Assembly (NCBI GenBank): GCA_019247305.1
Contig: JAFAPC010000191.1
Location: 39,525 to 103,524 of the forward strand
DNA from: Pseudonocardiales bacterium
GTDB lineage: Bacteria > Actinomycetota > Actinomycetes > Mycobacteriales > Pseudonocardiaceae
DNA length: 64,000 nucleotides
Direction of reading: 5' to 3'
Every line of letters begins with the position of its first letter. Position 1 is the stretch's first letter. The position numbers and the translations under genes were made by a program. This document shows positions 37,233-48,661 of the stretch, in pieces. The notes under the pieces were generated by a model. That model saw only the letters and a list, made by a program, of their open reading frames with translations. It did not search any database and was not told the DNA's origin.

Positions 37233-37353
37233 CGCTCCTCCTCCGGCACTCTAGGTTGTCGATAGGGTCTCCGGGCTTGACGGTAGTACCGGGGCCACCG
37301 GGCGCCTACCGTGGGCTCTTAACGTTGAGGATACGAGCCCGCAGCGGTATGGA

Positions 37354-38682
37354 CTAGCAGATCTGGTTACCCGATTCAGGGGAGAGCGAGGTTTCTCCGC
37401 GGCCGGACCGTCCTGGTGTCTCCAGCAGAGCGGCGAGCCGCACGGCGGCGCAGCCGAACCGGGCTCGCGCGGCGTCCGCGGCGCGCTCGGCGTCTGCCCA
37501 GTTCGCATAGGTGCAGTTCGCCCCCACGTCGCCACTGACGCCGTCCAGGGTGAGCTGCTCGGCCACCGTGCCCCGGGCCACCTGCTCCACCCGAACCCCC
37601 AGCAACCGGACCGCCATCCCGCGGGGCAGGTGAGCGTCCAGCAGATCGATGGCCACCCCGAACACCCTGGGCAAGGAGTCAGTCGGATCGGGCAGGGTTC
37701 GGGAGCGGGTGATGGTGGTGAAATCGGGGTAACGGATCTTCAGGGTGACGGTGCGCCCGCGCAGGCCGCGGCCACGGAGCGCAGCCGTGGCGCGATCGGC
37801 CAGCCGCAGCAGCTCACGCCGCAACACCACCCGGTCAGCCACATCCTGGGCGAAGGTCTCCTCCGCTCCCACGGACTTCTCCGGCAGGTCGGGCACCACG
37901 CGCCGCTCGTCTCGGCCGTTGGCCAGCTCATGCAGCTGCTGGGCGCACGCGAGGCCCACCGCGCGCCGCAAGGCAGGCAGCGGTGTGTTCGCCACGTCGG
38001 CCACGGTGACGCACCCCAGCCGACGCAGCGCCTGCGCGGTGCGCTGGCCCACTCCCCACAACGCGGAGGCCGGCAGCGGATGCAAGAACTCCAGCGCACC
38101 ATCGGCGGGCACCACGAGCAGCCCGTCCGGCTTGGACCGCCCGGAGGCGAGCTTGGCGAGGAACTTGCTCGGGGCCACCCCCACGGAGCAGGTCAGGCGG
38201 TGCGCGTCGTAGACCTGTCCGCGGATCCACTCCCCGATCTCGGCCGGGCTCATCCCCAGCCGGCGCACTGACCCACGGACGTCGAGGAAGGCCTCATCCA
38301 GGCTCAGCGGCTCGACCAGCGGAGTGATCTCACAGAACAGGGCCATCACCGCGCGGGAGACCTCCGCGTAGCGGGGAAAATGCGGCGGCACGAACTCCGC
38401 GTGCGGACACAGCCGACGGGCCTGGGCCACTGGCATCGCCGAGCGGACCCCGAACGCCCGGGCCTGGTAGCTCGCTGAGAGCACGACGCCCCGGTCCCCG
38501 GCCGGGTTGGCACCGCCCGCCACCACCACCGGCCGCCCGGCCAGCTCAGGACGTTCCCGAACCTCGACAGAGGCGTAAAAGGCATCCATGTCGACGTGCA
38601 GCACGGGGCAGCAGTGATCAGCGGGACTACTCCTCGGCCCGTGCCGGATGGCCTCCGCGGGAGGAAGATCAGCCCTGACCAT
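37354..38682 (-). CDS. dinB: DNA polymerase IV (DinB, Y family)
   Basis: 442-aa translesion polymerase. Catalytic motifs [11 protein letters not shown] (about residues 24-34) and LSLDEAFLD, the [12 protein letters not shown] steric region, [12 protein letters not shown], and a little-finger domain to about residue 380. ATG at 38682 overlaps the end of pspA; a longer open frame to 38934 is just pspA antisense-free overlap. No clear beta-clamp motif identified beyond EQLTLDG near the C-terminus. Confidence 0.94.
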   Translation of the reverse strand: MVRADLPPAEAIRHGPRSSPADHCCPVLHVDMDAFYASVEVRERPELAGRPVVVAGGANPAGDRGVVLSASYQARAFGVRSAMPVAQARRLCPHAEFVPPHFPRYAEVSRAVMALFCEITPLVEPLSLDEAFLDVRGSVRRLGMSPAEIGEWIRGQVYDAHRLTCSVGVAPSKFLAKLASGRSKPDGLLVVPADGALEFLHPLPASALWGVGQRTAQALRRLGCVTVADVANTPLPALRRAVGLACAQQLHELANGRDERRVVPDLPEKSVGAEETFAQDVADRVVLRRELLRLADRATAALRGRGLRGRTVTLKIRYPDFTTITRSRTLPDPTDSLPRVFGVAIDLLDAHLPRGMAVRLLGVRVEQVARGTVAEQLTLDGVSGDVGANCTYANWADAERAADAARARFGCAAVRLAALLETPGRSGRGETSLSPESGNQIC

Positions 38683-39457
38683 GCTGTGGCTGGCTGTGCG
38701 GTGGCTCACCGGCGGTGACCTCACCCGCGATGGGTGCCCCGCGCAATGAGGCGCGGATCTGCTCCAGTCGGGAACGGCCGGCCATGTCCAGCGCGGATTG
38801 CTGCACCTCCAGCATCCGCCCCTGCACGGAGTTCTGGGCCAGCTCAGCGGCCCCGAGGGCCTTGGCGTAGCGGCGCTCGATCTTTTCCCGGACCTCGTCG
38901 AGGGAGGGTGTGTTCCCCGGCGCGGCCAGCTCACTCATCGACTGCAGCGAGGCGGAGACCTGCTCCTGCATCTTCGCCTGTTCCAGCTGGGTCAGCAGCT
39001 TGGTCCGCTCCGCGAGCTTGGTCTGCAGCACCGTCGCATTGCGCTCAACCGCCTGCTTGGCCTGGCCGGCGGCTTGCAGAGACTGGTCATGCAGCGTCTT
39101 GAGATCCTCGACGGACTTCTCCGCGGTCACCAGCTGGATGGCGAAGGACTCCGCGGCATGCTCGTACTGCTGCGCTTTGTCCTCATCACCATGGCTGCGC
39201 GCCTCGTCGGCGAGGCCCAAAGCCTGCCGGGCCGAGGACTGCAACCGCTCGATCTCACCAAGCTGCCGGTTGAGCTTCATCTCCAGCTGACGCTGGTTGC
39301 CGATGACGGCTGCCGCCTGCTGGGACAGCGCCTGGTGCTGGCGCTGCGCCTCTTCGATGGCCTGCTGGATCTGTATCTTGGGATCGGCGTGCTCGTCGAT
39401 CTTGGACTCGAACGCCGCCATGAGATACTTCCAGGCCTTGACAAACGGGTTGGCCAT
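38669..39457 (-). CDS. pspA: PspA/IM30 membrane-stress protein
   Basis: 262-aa coiled-coil ESCRT-III-like protein close to the mycobacterial 35-kDa antigen: [78 protein letters not shown]. It lies beside clgR exactly as in M. tuberculosis, where ClgR activates pspA on envelope stress. ATG at 39457 gives the family start. Confidence 0.95.
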   Translation of the reverse strand: MANPFVKAWKYLMAAFESKIDEHADPKIQIQQAIEEAQRQHQALSQQAAAVIGNQRQLEMKLNRQLGEIERLQSSARQALGLADEARSHGDEDKAQQYEHAAESFAIQLVTAEKSVEDLKTLHDQSLQAAGQAKQAVERNATVLQTKLAERTKLLTQLEQAKMQEQVSASLQSMSELAAPGNTPSLDEVREKIERRYAKALGAAELAQNSVQGRMLEVQQSALDMAGRSRLEQIRASLRGAPIAGEVTAGEPPHSQPQHGQG

Positions 39458-39630
39458 CTCTTCCGCTGCCTCTCCTCGTGACCCATCACGCCCGGCTTCG
39501 CCGCATCCGACCAGCCCCCAAGCCGACCATGAAACCACGCGCTGGCTCCATGGTGTCAGGTGCTGGAGCGCGCTTCCACTGACCCCAAGGAGAACTAGGG
39601 TTACCCCTGGTCCGGCCGCACCTCGCTAGC

Positions 39631-39912
39631 TCAGGCCGCAACCAGCTCCGCCGCCAGGGTATCCGGTACCTCGGACAGGTACACCGGACCGAGATCGTCG
39701 GCTACTCGCCGCAGCAGCTCGTCTAGTGGCAGGTCAAGCGCGTCACAGATCGATGCGAGGAGTTCGCTGGAGGGCTCCTTACGGCCCCGCTCCACCTCGG
39801 AGAGATAACCCAGACTCACCCGGGCCACCCGGGACACCTCGCGCAGCGTGCGGCGCTGCGAGGTCCGCGTCCGGCGCAGTCGATCGCCGATGGCCTCCCG
39901 CAGCAGCGTCAT
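39631..39912 (-). CDS. clgR: ClgR, XRE activator of Clp proteases and pspA
   Basis: 93-aa regulator: [40 protein letters not shown] (HTH about residues 20-60), [19 protein letters not shown], and a C-terminal AELVAA resembling Clp degradation tags in its Ala/Val character. Upstream of pspA; known homologues activate clp genes and pspA. Confidence 0.93.
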   Translation of the reverse strand: MTLLREAIGDRLRRTRTSQRRTLREVSRVARVSLGYLSEVERGRKEPSSELLASICDALDLPLDELLRRVADDLGPVYLSEVPDTLAAELVAA

Positions 39913-40059
39913 TGCGTTTCCTCCCGGGTGTTGGCCGGCCTACGCTAACCGGCTCGCTTGCCCCCTACCGTACTCACCAGCTGGCTGGCCGGCGCTGCGC
40001 CATGGGCGAACGCACCACCACCTCTGTGGGACCACGGTGGGGCCAAGCACCGTCGGCGG

Positions 40060-40650
40060 TCACGGCAGCGCGACGGTTCGGCGACCGGAGGCACGCAGCC
40101 TCAGCGCGCGGACCACATAGTCGATGCCAGTGATCAAGGTGAGCCCCACCGCGCAACCTAGGGCTACCCAGCGCACCGGATGGGCCACCGGCGGAAGCGG
40201 CAGCACGTAGAGCTCGATCGCAACCACCTGCGCGAACGCCTTCGCCTTGCCGCCGCGGCTGGCCGCGATTACTCCGTACCGCAAAACCCAGAAGCGCAGC
40301 GCCGTGACGCCCAGCTCACGCACGGCGATCACCATGGTGATCCACCAAGCCAGCGTGCCCAACGTGCTCAGGCCCACCAACGCGGCCCCGATGAGGACCT
40401 TGTCCGCGATAGGATCGGCGATCGTGCCGAACTTGGTGATCAGACCGCGACGCCGAGCCAGGTCGCCGTCGAGTCGATCGGTCAGCGAGGCGACGCCGAA
40501 GATCACCGCTGCGGTGACCCGCCACGCCGGATCGCTCCCGCCCCTGGCGAACAAGGCGAACACGAACACCGGCACCAGCACCATGCGTGATGCCGTCAGC
40601 AGATTGGCCAGGTTCCATACGGAGACTTTGATTGTTGGCGGCGGGTTCAC
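40060..40650 (-). CDS. pgsA: CDP-alcohol phosphotransferase, PgsA-type
   Basis: 196-aa phosphatidylglycerophosphate synthase family protein. Full catalytic motif [11 protein letters not shown]...GTIADPIAD, fitting D-x2-DG-x2-AR-x8-G-x3-D-x3-D, and about five membrane segments. Its GTG start overlaps the rimO stop (GTGA). Position between rimO and clgR agrees with other actinobacteria. Confidence 0.93.
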   Translation of the reverse strand: MNPPPTIKVSVWNLANLLTASRMVLVPVFVFALFARGGSDPAWRVTAAVIFGVASLTDRLDGDLARRRGLITKFGTIADPIADKVLIGAALVGLSTLGTLAWWITMVIAVRELGVTALRFWVLRYGVIAASRGGKAKAFAQVVAIELYVLPLPPVAHPVRWVALGCAVGLTLITGIDYVVRALRLRASGRRTVALP

Positions 40651-42134
40651 GGCACGCCGCCGGCCGGGGCGATCAACTCCATCGGCGTGACAAGCAGGTC
40701 GACACCCTCGGCGGCGATCACCCGGCAGCGCACCACGTCGCCGCGCGCGACCGAGCCCGCTCCCGAGCCAGTGAGCACACACTCCCCGTCCACCTCAGGA
40801 GCCTGATGCTCGGCGCGCCCGAGCGTCTCGGTCCCGGTCTGCGCATCCGTTTCGGCAACGGCCTCCACCAGCACGTCAACGGTCTCCCCGATGCGCTCCT
40901 CAGCGCGTTGGGCGGTGAGCTGCTCGACCAACTCGCTGATTCGTGCGACGCGCTCGCCGATGGTGTCCGCATCGTGCTTGCCGGGTAAGTCGGTGGCCTC
41001 CGTGCCGTCCTCGTCGGAGTAGCCGAATACGCCCACCGCGTCTAGCCGGGTTTCGGTGAGAAAGCGCTCCAGCTCCGCGATGTCGGCCTCGGTCTCCCCC
41101 GGGAACCCGACGATCACGTTGCTGCGCGCTCCCGCCGTGGGAGCGTAGCGGCGGATCTGCGCCAGCAGAGCCAGGAAGGACTCGCGCGAGCCGAACCGGC
41201 GCATCCGGCGTAACACCGGCGCGCTGGCGTGCTGGAAGGACAAGTCAAAGTAGCGGGCCACTCCGGGAGTACTGGCGATCGTGGCCACCAACGCGGGACG
41301 GATCTCGGCCGGCTGCAGATAGGACACCCGGGTGCGCACGATCCCGGGCAGGACAGCCAGCCGGCGCAGCAGCTCCTCCAAAGCACCCGGGCGGCCCAAG
41401 TCCTTGCCATACGACGTGGAGTTCTCGCTGACTAACACCAGCTCCCGCACTCCTGAGGCGGCCAGCCACGCCGCCTCGGCCAGCACGTCGGCGAGTGGGC
41501 GGGACACGAACGCGCCCCGAAAAGCAGGGATGGCGCAGAACGCGCAGCGCCGATCACATCCGGAGGCAATCTTCAGTGGGGCGACCGGGGAATTAGCCAA
41601 CCGGCGGCGCCGGGGGCGGGCGGGGGCAAACGGCGGTCCCCAACCGTGCCCGGGCACCACCGGACCGCCCGCAACCGCCGCCGGCCGGGACACCGGAGTG
41701 ATCGGTAACCGGGTGCGCCGATCCACCGGCTGGTGCGCGGGCACCACCTGGCCGGCGAGTACCTCGCGCAGCCGAGTGCCCAGCTGCGGGTAGGCGTCAA
41801 AACCCAGGACCGCCTGCGCCTCGGGCAGGCTCTGCGCCAGTTCGGCGCCGTAGCGCTCGGCCAGGCATCCGACGGCGACGACTTTAGCGCCGGTGTCCGC
41901 GGCAGCCAGCAGGGTATCGATGGAGTCCTTCTTGGCCCCGGCGATGAAACCACAGGTATTGACCACCACCACGTCGGCCAGACCGCCGTCAGGGTCAACC
42001 AGCTCCCACCCGTCCTCGGTCAGCCGGCCGGCCAATTCCTCGGAGTCGACCTCGTTTCGGGCGCAGCCCAGCGTGACCAGCGCAGCGCGGGGAGATCGCG
42101 GCGAGGCGGGCACCCGCTCAGCGTAACCGGCCAC
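40647..42134 (-). CDS. rimO: RimO, ribosomal protein S12 methylthiotransferase
   Basis: 495-aa radical-SAM methylthiotransferase. N-terminal UPF0004 domain ([48 protein letters not shown]), radical-SAM cluster [17 protein letters not shown] (CxxxCxxC), [12 protein letters not shown], and a C-terminal TRAM domain. The Asn/Cys pattern and length favour RimO over MiaB. It depends on SAM from the metK pathway. Confidence 0.94.
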   Translation of the reverse strand: MAGYAERVPASPRSPRAALVTLGCARNEVDSEELAGRLTEDGWELVDPDGGLADVVVVNTCGFIAGAKKDSIDTLLAAADTGAKVVAVGCLAERYGAELAQSLPEAQAVLGFDAYPQLGTRLREVLAGQVVPAHQPVDRRTRLPITPVSRPAAVAGGPVVPGHGWGPPFAPARPRRRRLANSPVAPLKIASGCDRRCAFCAIPAFRGAFVSRPLADVLAEAAWLAASGVRELVLVSENSTSYGKDLGRPGALEELLRRLAVLPGIVRTRVSYLQPAEIRPALVATIASTPGVARYFDLSFQHASAPVLRRMRRFGSRESFLALLAQIRRYAPTAGARSNVIVGFPGETEADIAELERFLTETRLDAVGVFGYSDEDGTEATDLPGKHDADTIGERVARISELVEQLTAQRAEERIGETVDVLVEAVAETDAQTGTETLGRAEHQAPEVDGECVLTGSGAGSVARGDVVRCRVIAAEGVDLLVTPMELIAPAGGVP

Positions 42135-42288
42135 CCGCCATCAACAGGTCACGAAATCTTGCCACTGTGCTCCGCGCAGCCCCGAACTCACCGCCCAACT
42201 CGCTATCGCCGCCCTGGACGATGTCCCCCAGGGGGCCGTCCATTGCCTCGGGTGGCCGGACTGGCTGCTGCTCGCCACCCCCTCGGGG

Positions 42289-43454
42289 TCACAGGGCGCG
42301 GGCGTCGGCCTGTTGGCGGGCGGTGCGGGTGAGGAAGCCGGTGATGCGGTCGTCGAGGTCGGTCAGGTGTCGGGAGGCGCAACGCAGGGGGTGTACCTGT
42401 CGTTGCAGGGTACGCAGTCGCTCCACGGTGATGGTTGAGCTGAGGGTGGTGGCGCTACGCAGCGCGTCGCGGCCGAGCGCGGCGGCCTGTTCCAGATCTC
42501 GGCCGAGGAGATGAGTGATCGCGAGGTCGGTCTGGGTCACGCACAGGGGGCGGACCGCCCAGGGCTCGCAGCCACGCAACGCCATCGTGCTGAACGTGAT
42601 GGCCTGCGGGGTGTCACCGATACCGCTGAGGCACTTTCCGAGGTCCCCTCCGAACCCGTTGACGCTGTAGAAGAGGGCCGCGTCTTCCGGGCTGATCGAT
42701 TCGTAGCATCGCTGGGCCGCCGCCACCGCGGCGCGGGTCTCACGGGCATCACCGAGTAAGGCGAAACCCCGGGCCTGGATCGCGTGCAGCTTGGCGGCCA
42801 GCGCGGGCGTGGCCGCGTCCTGGGCGATGCTCAGCCCCGCCCGGGCGAGCGCCACGGCTTGGCGCCCGTGCCGCAGGGTGTCCTGGCCGGCGGGTGCGTG
42901 CTCCCCGATCCGTACCGTCAGGCGGCTCGCCTCGGCCAGGATGTCGGCGGCGTAGCGTCGGTCGCCCGCCCGCAGGGCCAAATCGAGTCCCTGGATGAAG
43001 TAGCGCTGTGCCAGGGCATACCGGCCGACATCGCCCGACATGAAACCAGCTGCCCTAGTGGCCCTCGCGACGGCGGACAGCAGGGCGCGGCCGGTCGTCT
43101 GGCGAGTAGCTGCCGTGCAACAGCTGGTTGGCCTCCCGGTGCAGCAGCTGCACCACCTGCTCGCGCACCCGTCCCGAGCCGTACTGATGGCTCAACTTGC
43201 CTAGGTGGGTGATCTGCTCGGTGAGGGCTGACCTCACGCTGCAGCCGTTGGGACAGCACGGCCGCGACCAGCCTCGGCGCTGGCCAGCGCGGCTGGCACC
43301 CATCCAGCATCCGCCTGACCGAGGTGGTGTTGGTGCCCAGATGCGTGCCTTCTCTGGCCCCAGCAGCCACCACCGCGCGGCCCAGCGCGGCGTTGGTCAT
43401 CTCCGCCTCATCCAGCAACCCCCGCAATGCGGTGTTCTTGCCGTGCCCGCTCAT
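42289..43454 (-). pseudogene. HTH-TPR regulator, two lesions
   Basis: Fragments of one regulator in three frames. The HTH end is at 43454-43240 (MSGHGKNTALRGLLDEAEMT, then NTTSVRRMLDGCQPRWPAPR). A middle piece is at about 43235-43100 (LTEQITHLGKLSHQYGSGRV). The TPR end runs to 42289 (MSGDVGRYALAQRYFIQGLD). The first junction loses about a hundred residues, the second is a frameshift. Related intact proteins are common in Pseudonocardiales. Confidence 0.8.
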
Positions 43455-43661
43455 CGCCCCTCGTTCCCCTCTCGCTCCTGACCGGGCGTTGATGATGGAC
43501 TGCCGACCAAGGCCCTGGGAAGGGCTCGGCGGAAGTGCGAGGCAAGTGAGACCCCCGGGCGTAGTCCGGACACGGCGCTCAGGGATGCCGGTCACTCGCC
43601 TCCGGTGGCGAGGCAGCCCCTCTCCGCCCGCTGGGGGCGGTGGATGGCGTATGGGATCGAT

Positions 43662-43880
43662 TCAGGCCGCGACGACGGTGAAGGCGTCGATCGCCGAGGG
43701 CACCGGGATAGGGTCGCCGTGCTCGCGCATGACCTCCACGTGGCCGGCAATCGCGTCCCGCATCAGAGCGACGCATTCCTCGTAGGTGGCAGCGGCGGCA
43801 ACACAGCCCAGGAGGTCGGGGCTCCATGCGCTGAAACCACCAGCCTCATCACCCTCAATGACGACGACATATCCGCTCAC
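43662..43880 (-). CDS. hicB: HicB-type antitoxin
   Basis: 72-aa HicB antitoxin: YVVVIEGDEAGGFSAWSPDL then GCVAAAATYEECVALMRDAI, the partial RNase-H-like fold that plugs HicA. No C-terminal DNA-binding extension is visible. GTG at 43880 overlaps the hicA stop by one base (TAGTG). Confidence 0.88.
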   Translation of the reverse strand: MSGYVVVIEGDEAGGFSAWSPDLLGCVAAAATYEECVALMRDAIAGHVEVMREHGDPIPVPSAIDAFTVVAA

Positions 43881-44080
43881 TACTGGGTCCTTCCCATACC
43901 GGCCTGCCTCAGGATGCTCTTTTCGGACATCGGCCGCAACGTCTCACTCGGCTTGCCGGCCACGGTGACTGTGCCCGGCTTGGTCGGATGACGGTAGTGT
44001 CGATGGCTGCCTCGAAACCGGACGAGGTACCACCCGTCGTCCGCTAGCAGCTTGATCATCTCACCCACCTTCAATGGCAT
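43880..44080 (-). CDS. hicA: HicA-type mRNA interferase toxin
   Basis: 66-aa dsRBD-fold toxin: MPLKVGEMIKLLADDGWYLV, then RFRGSHRHYRHPTKPGTVTV with the catalytic His in GSHRHY, and a C-terminal SEKSILRQAGM. Complete, and translationally coupled to hicB, so a functional pair is likely. Confidence 0.9.
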   Translation of the reverse strand: MPLKVGEMIKLLADDGWYLVRFRGSHRHYRHPTKPGTVTVAGKPSETLRPMSEKSILRQAGMGRTQ

Positions 44081-44312
44081 GGGAGCACTCAAGCACCAAG
44101 GACCGACAGAACGACCCGATCGGCGAGGCGGCGGAGGTCGTCGGGAGCGCAGGGTGCCTGCCCCATCCAGGGATTGGGTGCCCGAGGGCGGCGGGCCTCG
44201 ACGGGGTCGCGGGTCGCCATGATCAGGCTGGCCCAGCGACGCCATCACGCTCTGCGTCCACTCGCCGATGCTCGCGCGGGCGTACCTGCCGACAAGGCGC
44301 GGGCAGGCCATC

Positions 44313-44588
44313 ATGAGAGTCGTGACCGTCATCCCCGGTGACCAGCGGCCGCTCGCAGAGGTCTTAGCCGAGCTTGAGCGCAGCCACGGCCGAGTGGACA
44401 TCGCCCAGGGCGGCCACACCGTCGCAGCGCTGGTGTCCGCCGAGTACCTCGAGTCGTTGGAGGAGACCATCGCAGTGGCCACCGATGCGGAACTCGTGGC
44501 GGCGATCGCCGAGGGGGAGGCCGAGTTGGAAGCCGGCCTGGGAATCCCCGCGCATGACGTCGAGGCCGAGTTTCTGAACCGGTCGTGA
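44313..44588 (+). CDS. Phd/YefM-type antitoxin without a partner
   Basis: 91-aa protein: RPLAEVLAELERSHGRVDIA, QGGHTVAALVSAEYLESLEE, followed by an acidic tail (ATDAELVAAIAEGEAELEAG). This is a Phd/YefM fold. The following 170 bp hold no RelE/ParE/Doc toxin and none is seen upstream, so it is an orphan or the toxin was deleted. Confidence 0.75.
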   Translation: MRVVTVIPGDQRPLAEVLAELERSHGRVDIAQGGHTVAALVSAEYLESLEETIAVATDAELVAAIAEGEAELEAGLGIPAHDVEAEFLNRS

Positions 44589-44761
44589 CCGCGCGCACGA
44601 GCGGATCGTCCTTCCCTTCGGTTCGGCAGGGCCGGCGGTAGGAGGTGCCGCCGACGGTCGTCAGCTGTTGCGCGCTCGCCGGCCGCTGGCGGGGATTCGT
44701 TTTTTTCCTGGTCTCGGTCACGAGCGCCGAAATTGTCGGGGTGGGTTGCGACCATAGGCCG

Positions 44762-45988
44762 GTGACCACGGTGGAGCAGGATCGCGAGCAGGCCCGGATC
44801 ACTGGGCTGCTAGCGCAGCTGCGTGAGGCCGAAGCCGACTGGCGACGCTGTTATGCGCAGATCCTGGATGTGGTCGCCGCCCTGGACCAAGAAAAAGCAG
44901 GGCCCGCCACCGGATTCGGCACCACCGCCCGCTTGGTAGCCGGGGTCCTGAACCTCTCACCTGGTGAGGCCAAGACACGGGTAGAACACGCCCAGCTGCT
45001 CACCCCGCGCCAGTCACTGACCGGAGAGGCGCTGCCCCCCGTGCTGCCGGCCACCGCCGCCGAACTCACCGCCGGCACCATCGGCCCCGGGCATCTGAAA
45101 GTGATCACCACCACCCTGCACCGCATCCCACCGAGCACACACCCCGAGACCGCCGCCCAAGCCGAGCAGACCCTCGCGCACGCCGCCCGCCAGTTCGACC
45201 CCGCCGCGCTCAGTCGGATCGGCGAGCGCCTCCTGGCCTACCTCGACCCCGATGGCCCTGAACCCACCGACGAACCTGAACAGGTCCGGGAGCTGCGGGT
45301 CCGTACCGGCGCTGACGGCACCGTCACCCTGAACGGGAAACTGGACCCCGAAGGCGGCGCTCGGGTCCTGGAGGTCTTGAATTCCCTTAACGGCCGCCGC
45401 CCACCCGTGGACGGGGTCCCCGACCAGCGCAGCCTCGCCCGTCGGAACGCTGACGCCCTGGTGGAGGTCATGAGCAGCCTGCTCGACGAGGGTGAGCTGC
45501 CCACCCGAGGGGGCCAGCGCCCCCACCTGGTGCTCACCATGAAGCTGACCGACCTGATCGAGGGCCTCGGCAGTGCCGTGCTGGATACCGGCGGACGATT
45601 GTCTGCCGCCCAAGCCCGCCGCCTAGCCTGCAATGCGTGTGTCGTGCCGATGGTGCTGGGCAGCGACTCGATGCCACTGGACGTTGGACGTCAGCAACGC
45701 CTGGCCACCGCGGCACTACGCGACGCACTCGCGCACCGCGACCAAGGGTGCGCCTTTCCCTCCTGCGACCGTCCGCCCCGTTATTGCCATGCCCATCACA
45801 TTCGGCACTGGCTCGACGGGGGCGAGACCGCGCTGCATAATATGTGCCTGTTATGCGAGCATCATCATGTGATTGTGCATCGGCAACGATGGCACATCCA
45901 ACTCGACGCCCGTGGGTATCCCGAATTCATTCCTCCCAAGACCGTGGACCCCACCAGAACACCGCTCCACAACCCACTCCGACAATAA
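44762..45988 (+). CDS. 13E12-type DUF222/HNH endonuclease protein
   Basis: 408-aa protein with the DUF222 N-terminal domain (LRVRTGADGTVTLNGKLDPE in its core) and a C-terminal HNH domain (GCAFPSCDRPPRYCHAHHIR, HWLDGGETALHNMCLLCEHH, then HVIVHRQRWHI). The family is multicopy in mycobacteria and Pseudonocardiales and behaves like a mobile repeat. GTG at 44762 (VTTVEQDREQ) selected; the open frame extends to 44645. Confidence 0.88.
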   Translation: MTTVEQDREQARITGLLAQLREAEADWRRCYAQILDVVAALDQEKAGPATGFGTTARLVAGVLNLSPGEAKTRVEHAQLLTPRQSLTGEALPPVLPATAAELTAGTIGPGHLKVITTTLHRIPPSTHPETAAQAEQTLAHAARQFDPAALSRIGERLLAYLDPDGPEPTDEPEQVRELRVRTGADGTVTLNGKLDPEGGARVLEVLNSLNGRRPPVDGVPDQRSLARRNADALVEVMSSLLDEGELPTRGGQRPHLVLTMKLTDLIEGLGSAVLDTGGRLSAAQARRLACNACVVPMVLGSDSMPLDVGRQQRLATAALRDALAHRDQGCAFPSCDRPPRYCHAHHIRHWLDGGETALHNMCLLCEHHHVIVHRQRWHIQLDARGYPEFIPPKTVDPTRTPLHNPLRQ

Positions 45989-46108
45989 GACCACGCCGGT
46001 GTGTCACCATATCCGGCCGCCGAGATGGCTGGCATACGAGATCATCCCAGCGGCGGTGACCATGAAGCGCCTGGGTCCCGAAGGCTCACATCGGTCTGGT
46101 CCTGATCA

Positions 46109-46127
46109 GGGGCAGGTAGTACCTGCC
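46109..46127 (-). terminator. hairpin after ahcY
   Basis: GGGCAGGT-AGT-ACCTGCCC, 8-bp perfect stem, 13 nt beyond the ahcY stop and between convergent genes, so likely a terminator for the metK-adoK-ahcY operon. Confidence 0.6.
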
Positions 46128-46139
46128 CGCGCAGGGAGA

Positions 46140-47618
46140 TCAGTACCGGTAGTGCGGTGATTTGTAGGGGCCCTCGACGTCCACGCCGATGTACTCGGCC
46201 TGTTCTTTGGACAGCTTGGTGAGCTGACCGCCGAGGGCCTCGACGTGGATCAGGGCGACCTTCTCGTCGAGCACTTTGGGCAGGGTGTAGACCTCCCGGT
46301 CGTACTCCTGGTACTTGGTGAACAGCTCGACCTGGGCGATCACCTGGTTGGAAAACGAGGTCGACATGACAAAGCTCGGGTGCCCGGTGGCGTTTCCCAG
46401 GTTCAGCAGCCGTCCCTCGGACAACACAATGATCGAATGCCCGTCCGGGAACGTCCATTCATCGACCTGCGGTTTGATCGTCAACCGGCGGGCGCCCGAC
46501 CGGCGCTCCAACCCGGCCATGTCAACCTCGTTGTCGAAGTGCCCGATATTTCCCAGGATCGCCTGGTGTTTCATCCGCGCCATATGCTCAACGGTCACGA
46601 TATTCTTATTTCCGGTGGCGGTAATGATGACATCCGCGCGGTCGACCAGGTTGTCCAGGGTGTCGACGGTGAAACCATTCATCATCGCCTGCAGGGCACA
46701 GATTGGGTCCACCTCGGTTACCACGACCCGGGCGCCTTGGCCGTGCAGCGCCTCCGCACACCCTTTGCCGACATCCCCATACCCACAGACCACCGTCAAC
46801 TTCCCGGCCAGCAACACATCCACCGCCCGGTTGATGCCGTCCACCAGCGAATGCCGGCACCCGTACTTGTTGTCAAATTTCGACTTCGTCACCGAATCAT
46901 TGACATTGATCGCCGGGAACAGCAGCTCGCCGGCCGCGGCCAGCTGATACAACCGGTGTACCCCGGTGGTGGTTTCCTCGGTCACTCCGCGGATGCCCTG
47001 ACCGATCGCCGTCCACTTCCCCGGTGTCGTGACCAACGAGGTCCGCAGCACCTCAAGAAATGCCCTCCACTCATCCGAATCGTCTTCGCCCGTGGCCGGC
47101 ACCGCCCCGGCATTCTCGAACGCCACTCCCTTGTGCACCAGCAGCGTGGCGTCTCCCCCGTCATCCAGAATCATGTTCGGCGCGGCACCATCAGGCCAGG
47201 TCAGCATCTGCTCAGTGCACCACCAGTAGTCCTGGAGCGTCTCACCCTTCCAGGCGAAACACGGCACTCCCCGCGGCTGTTCGGCACTGCCATGCGGACC
47301 TACCACCACCGCCGCCGCGGCATGATCTTGGGTGGAGAAAATGTTGCACGATGCCCACCGAACCTGCGCGCCGAGACTGACCAGAGTCTCGATCAGCACC
47401 GCCGTCTGCACCGTCATGTGCAGCGACCCGGAGATGCGCGCGCCCCGCAGCGGGAAGGCTCCCGCATGCTCTCGCCGCAGCGCCATCAAACCCGGCATCT
47501 CGTGCTGCGCCAACCTGATCTCATGACGGCCGAAATCAGCCAGACCCAGATCGGCGACGGCGAAATCAAGGCCAGCGCGGTTCTGTAACTTCTGCTCAGC
47601 GGCCGGCGCCACAGTCAT
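46140..47618 (-). CDS. ahcY: S-adenosylhomocysteine hydrolase
   Basis: 492-aa SAHase: splits S-adenosylhomocysteine to adenosine and homocysteine. [36 protein letters not shown] fold [33 protein letters not shown]-terminal [13 protein letters not shown] at 47618 has GAGGGAG about 9 nt upstream. Last gene of the SAM-recycling operon. Confidence 0.97.
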   Translation of the reverse strand: MTVAPAAEQKLQNRAGLDFAVADLGLADFGRHEIRLAQHEMPGLMALRREHAGAFPLRGARISGSLHMTVQTAVLIETLVSLGAQVRWASCNIFSTQDHAAAAVVVGPHGSAEQPRGVPCFAWKGETLQDYWWCTEQMLTWPDGAAPNMILDDGGDATLLVHKGVAFENAGAVPATGEDDSDEWRAFLEVLRTSLVTTPGKWTAIGQGIRGVTEETTTGVHRLYQLAAAGELLFPAINVNDSVTKSKFDNKYGCRHSLVDGINRAVDVLLAGKLTVVCGYGDVGKGCAEALHGQGARVVVTEVDPICALQAMMNGFTVDTLDNLVDRADVIITATGNKNIVTVEHMARMKHQAILGNIGHFDNEVDMAGLERRSGARRLTIKPQVDEWTFPDGHSIIVLSEGRLLNLGNATGHPSFVMSTSFSNQVIAQVELFTKYQEYDREVYTLPKVLDEKVALIHVEALGGQLTKLSKEQAEYIGVDVEGPYKSPHYRY

Positions 47619-47647
47619 CGAAATACACTCCCTCATGAAGTTGGGCA

Positions 47648-48640
47648 CTACCGGTGAAGGTGGGACTCACGCACATGGTCGGCTACGTCGGCCGCGCTGT
47701 CAGGTCCGTAGGCTTCGCGCAGTCGCTCCAGGAACGTCTCGGGGTCGAACTCGTGCTCCTGGGTGCCGACCGATTCGATCACCAAGGTGGCCAGCGTGCA
47801 GCCAAGCTGGGCGGCCCGCTCATCGCCCACGCCCCAGGCGACCCCGGCCAGGAAACCGGCCCGGAACGCATCCCCCACACCCGTGGGATCGGCCTTGCAC
47901 CGCTCCTGCGGCGGTGCCACCGAGATCATCGGTTCACCCGGCCGTTGCACAGTCACGCCCTTGGCTCCCCGGGTCGTCACCAAGACTTCTACCCGCGCCA
48001 GGATGTCCGCCTCGCTCCAGCCGGTCTTGCGTTCAAGCAGGCCTCGCTCGTAGGTATTGGTGAACAGGTAGGTCGCGCCCTCGACCAGGTGCTTGATCGC
48101 CTCGCCGTCGAGCGTGGAGAGCTGCTGGGAGGGGTCCGCGGCGAACCGGTAGCCACGGTCGCGGCACTCCCGGGTGTGTCGCAGCATGGCCGCTGGGTCG
48201 CTCGGGCCCACCACCACGAGGTCCGCTGCGCCCACCCGGTCCACGATCGGCGCCAGCTCGATATCGCGGGACTCGGTCATCGCGCCGGCGTAGAACGACG
48301 CGATCTGGTTCTGGTCGGCGTCGGTGGTGCACAGGAACCGGGCGGTGTGCCTGGTCTGCGAGGTATGCACCGCGCTGATGTCCACCCCGTGCGCCGAGAG
48401 CCATTGCCCGTACTCGGCGAAGTCGGCACCGACCGCGCCCACCAGCACCGGCGCCAGCCCGAGGCAGCCCAGGTTGAACGCGATGTTGGCCCCCGCGCCG
48501 CCGCGGCGCATCGCCAGGTCTTCCACCAGGAAGGACAGCGAGAGATTCGCCAGTTGATCGGGCACGATTTGCTCAGCAAACCGGCCGGGGAAGACCATCA
48601 GGTAGTCAGTGGCGATCGACCCCGTGACGATAATGCGCAC
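47648..48640 (-). CDS. adoK: adenosine kinase, PfkB family
   Basis: 330-aa ribokinase-fold enzyme phosphorylating the adenosine released by Ahc[18 protein letters not shown] (substrate site) and [18 protein letters not shown] (anion hole and catalytic Asp). Resembles mycobacterial AdoK rather than eukaryotic-type adenosine kinase. 21 nt after metK and 29 nt before ahcY. Confidence 0.92.
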   Translation of the reverse strand: MRIIVTGSIATDYLMVFPGRFAEQIVPDQLANLSLSFLVEDLAMRRGGAGANIAFNLGCLGLAPVLVGAVGADFAEYGQWLSAHGVDISAVHTSQTRHTARFLCTTDADQNQIASFYAGAMTESRDIELAPIVDRVGAADLVVVGPSDPAAMLRHTRECRDRGYRFAADPSQQLSTLDGEAIKHLVEGATYLFTNTYERGLLERKTGWSEADILARVEVLVTTRGAKGVTVQRPGEPMISVAPPQERCKADPTGVGDAFRAGFLAGVAWGVGDERAAQLGCTLATLVIESVGTQEHEFDPETFLERLREAYGPDSAADVADHVRESHLHR

Positions 48641-48661
48641 CTAAGCCCTCCTTAGAGACCC

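Noticed and set aside
36240..37265. 341-codon plus-strand frame across mraZ, its promoter and the DUF3040 gene
   Set aside because: Antisense to two well-supported genes; no family resemblance, and the repeated MDACAPCG motif comes from a short DNA repeat.
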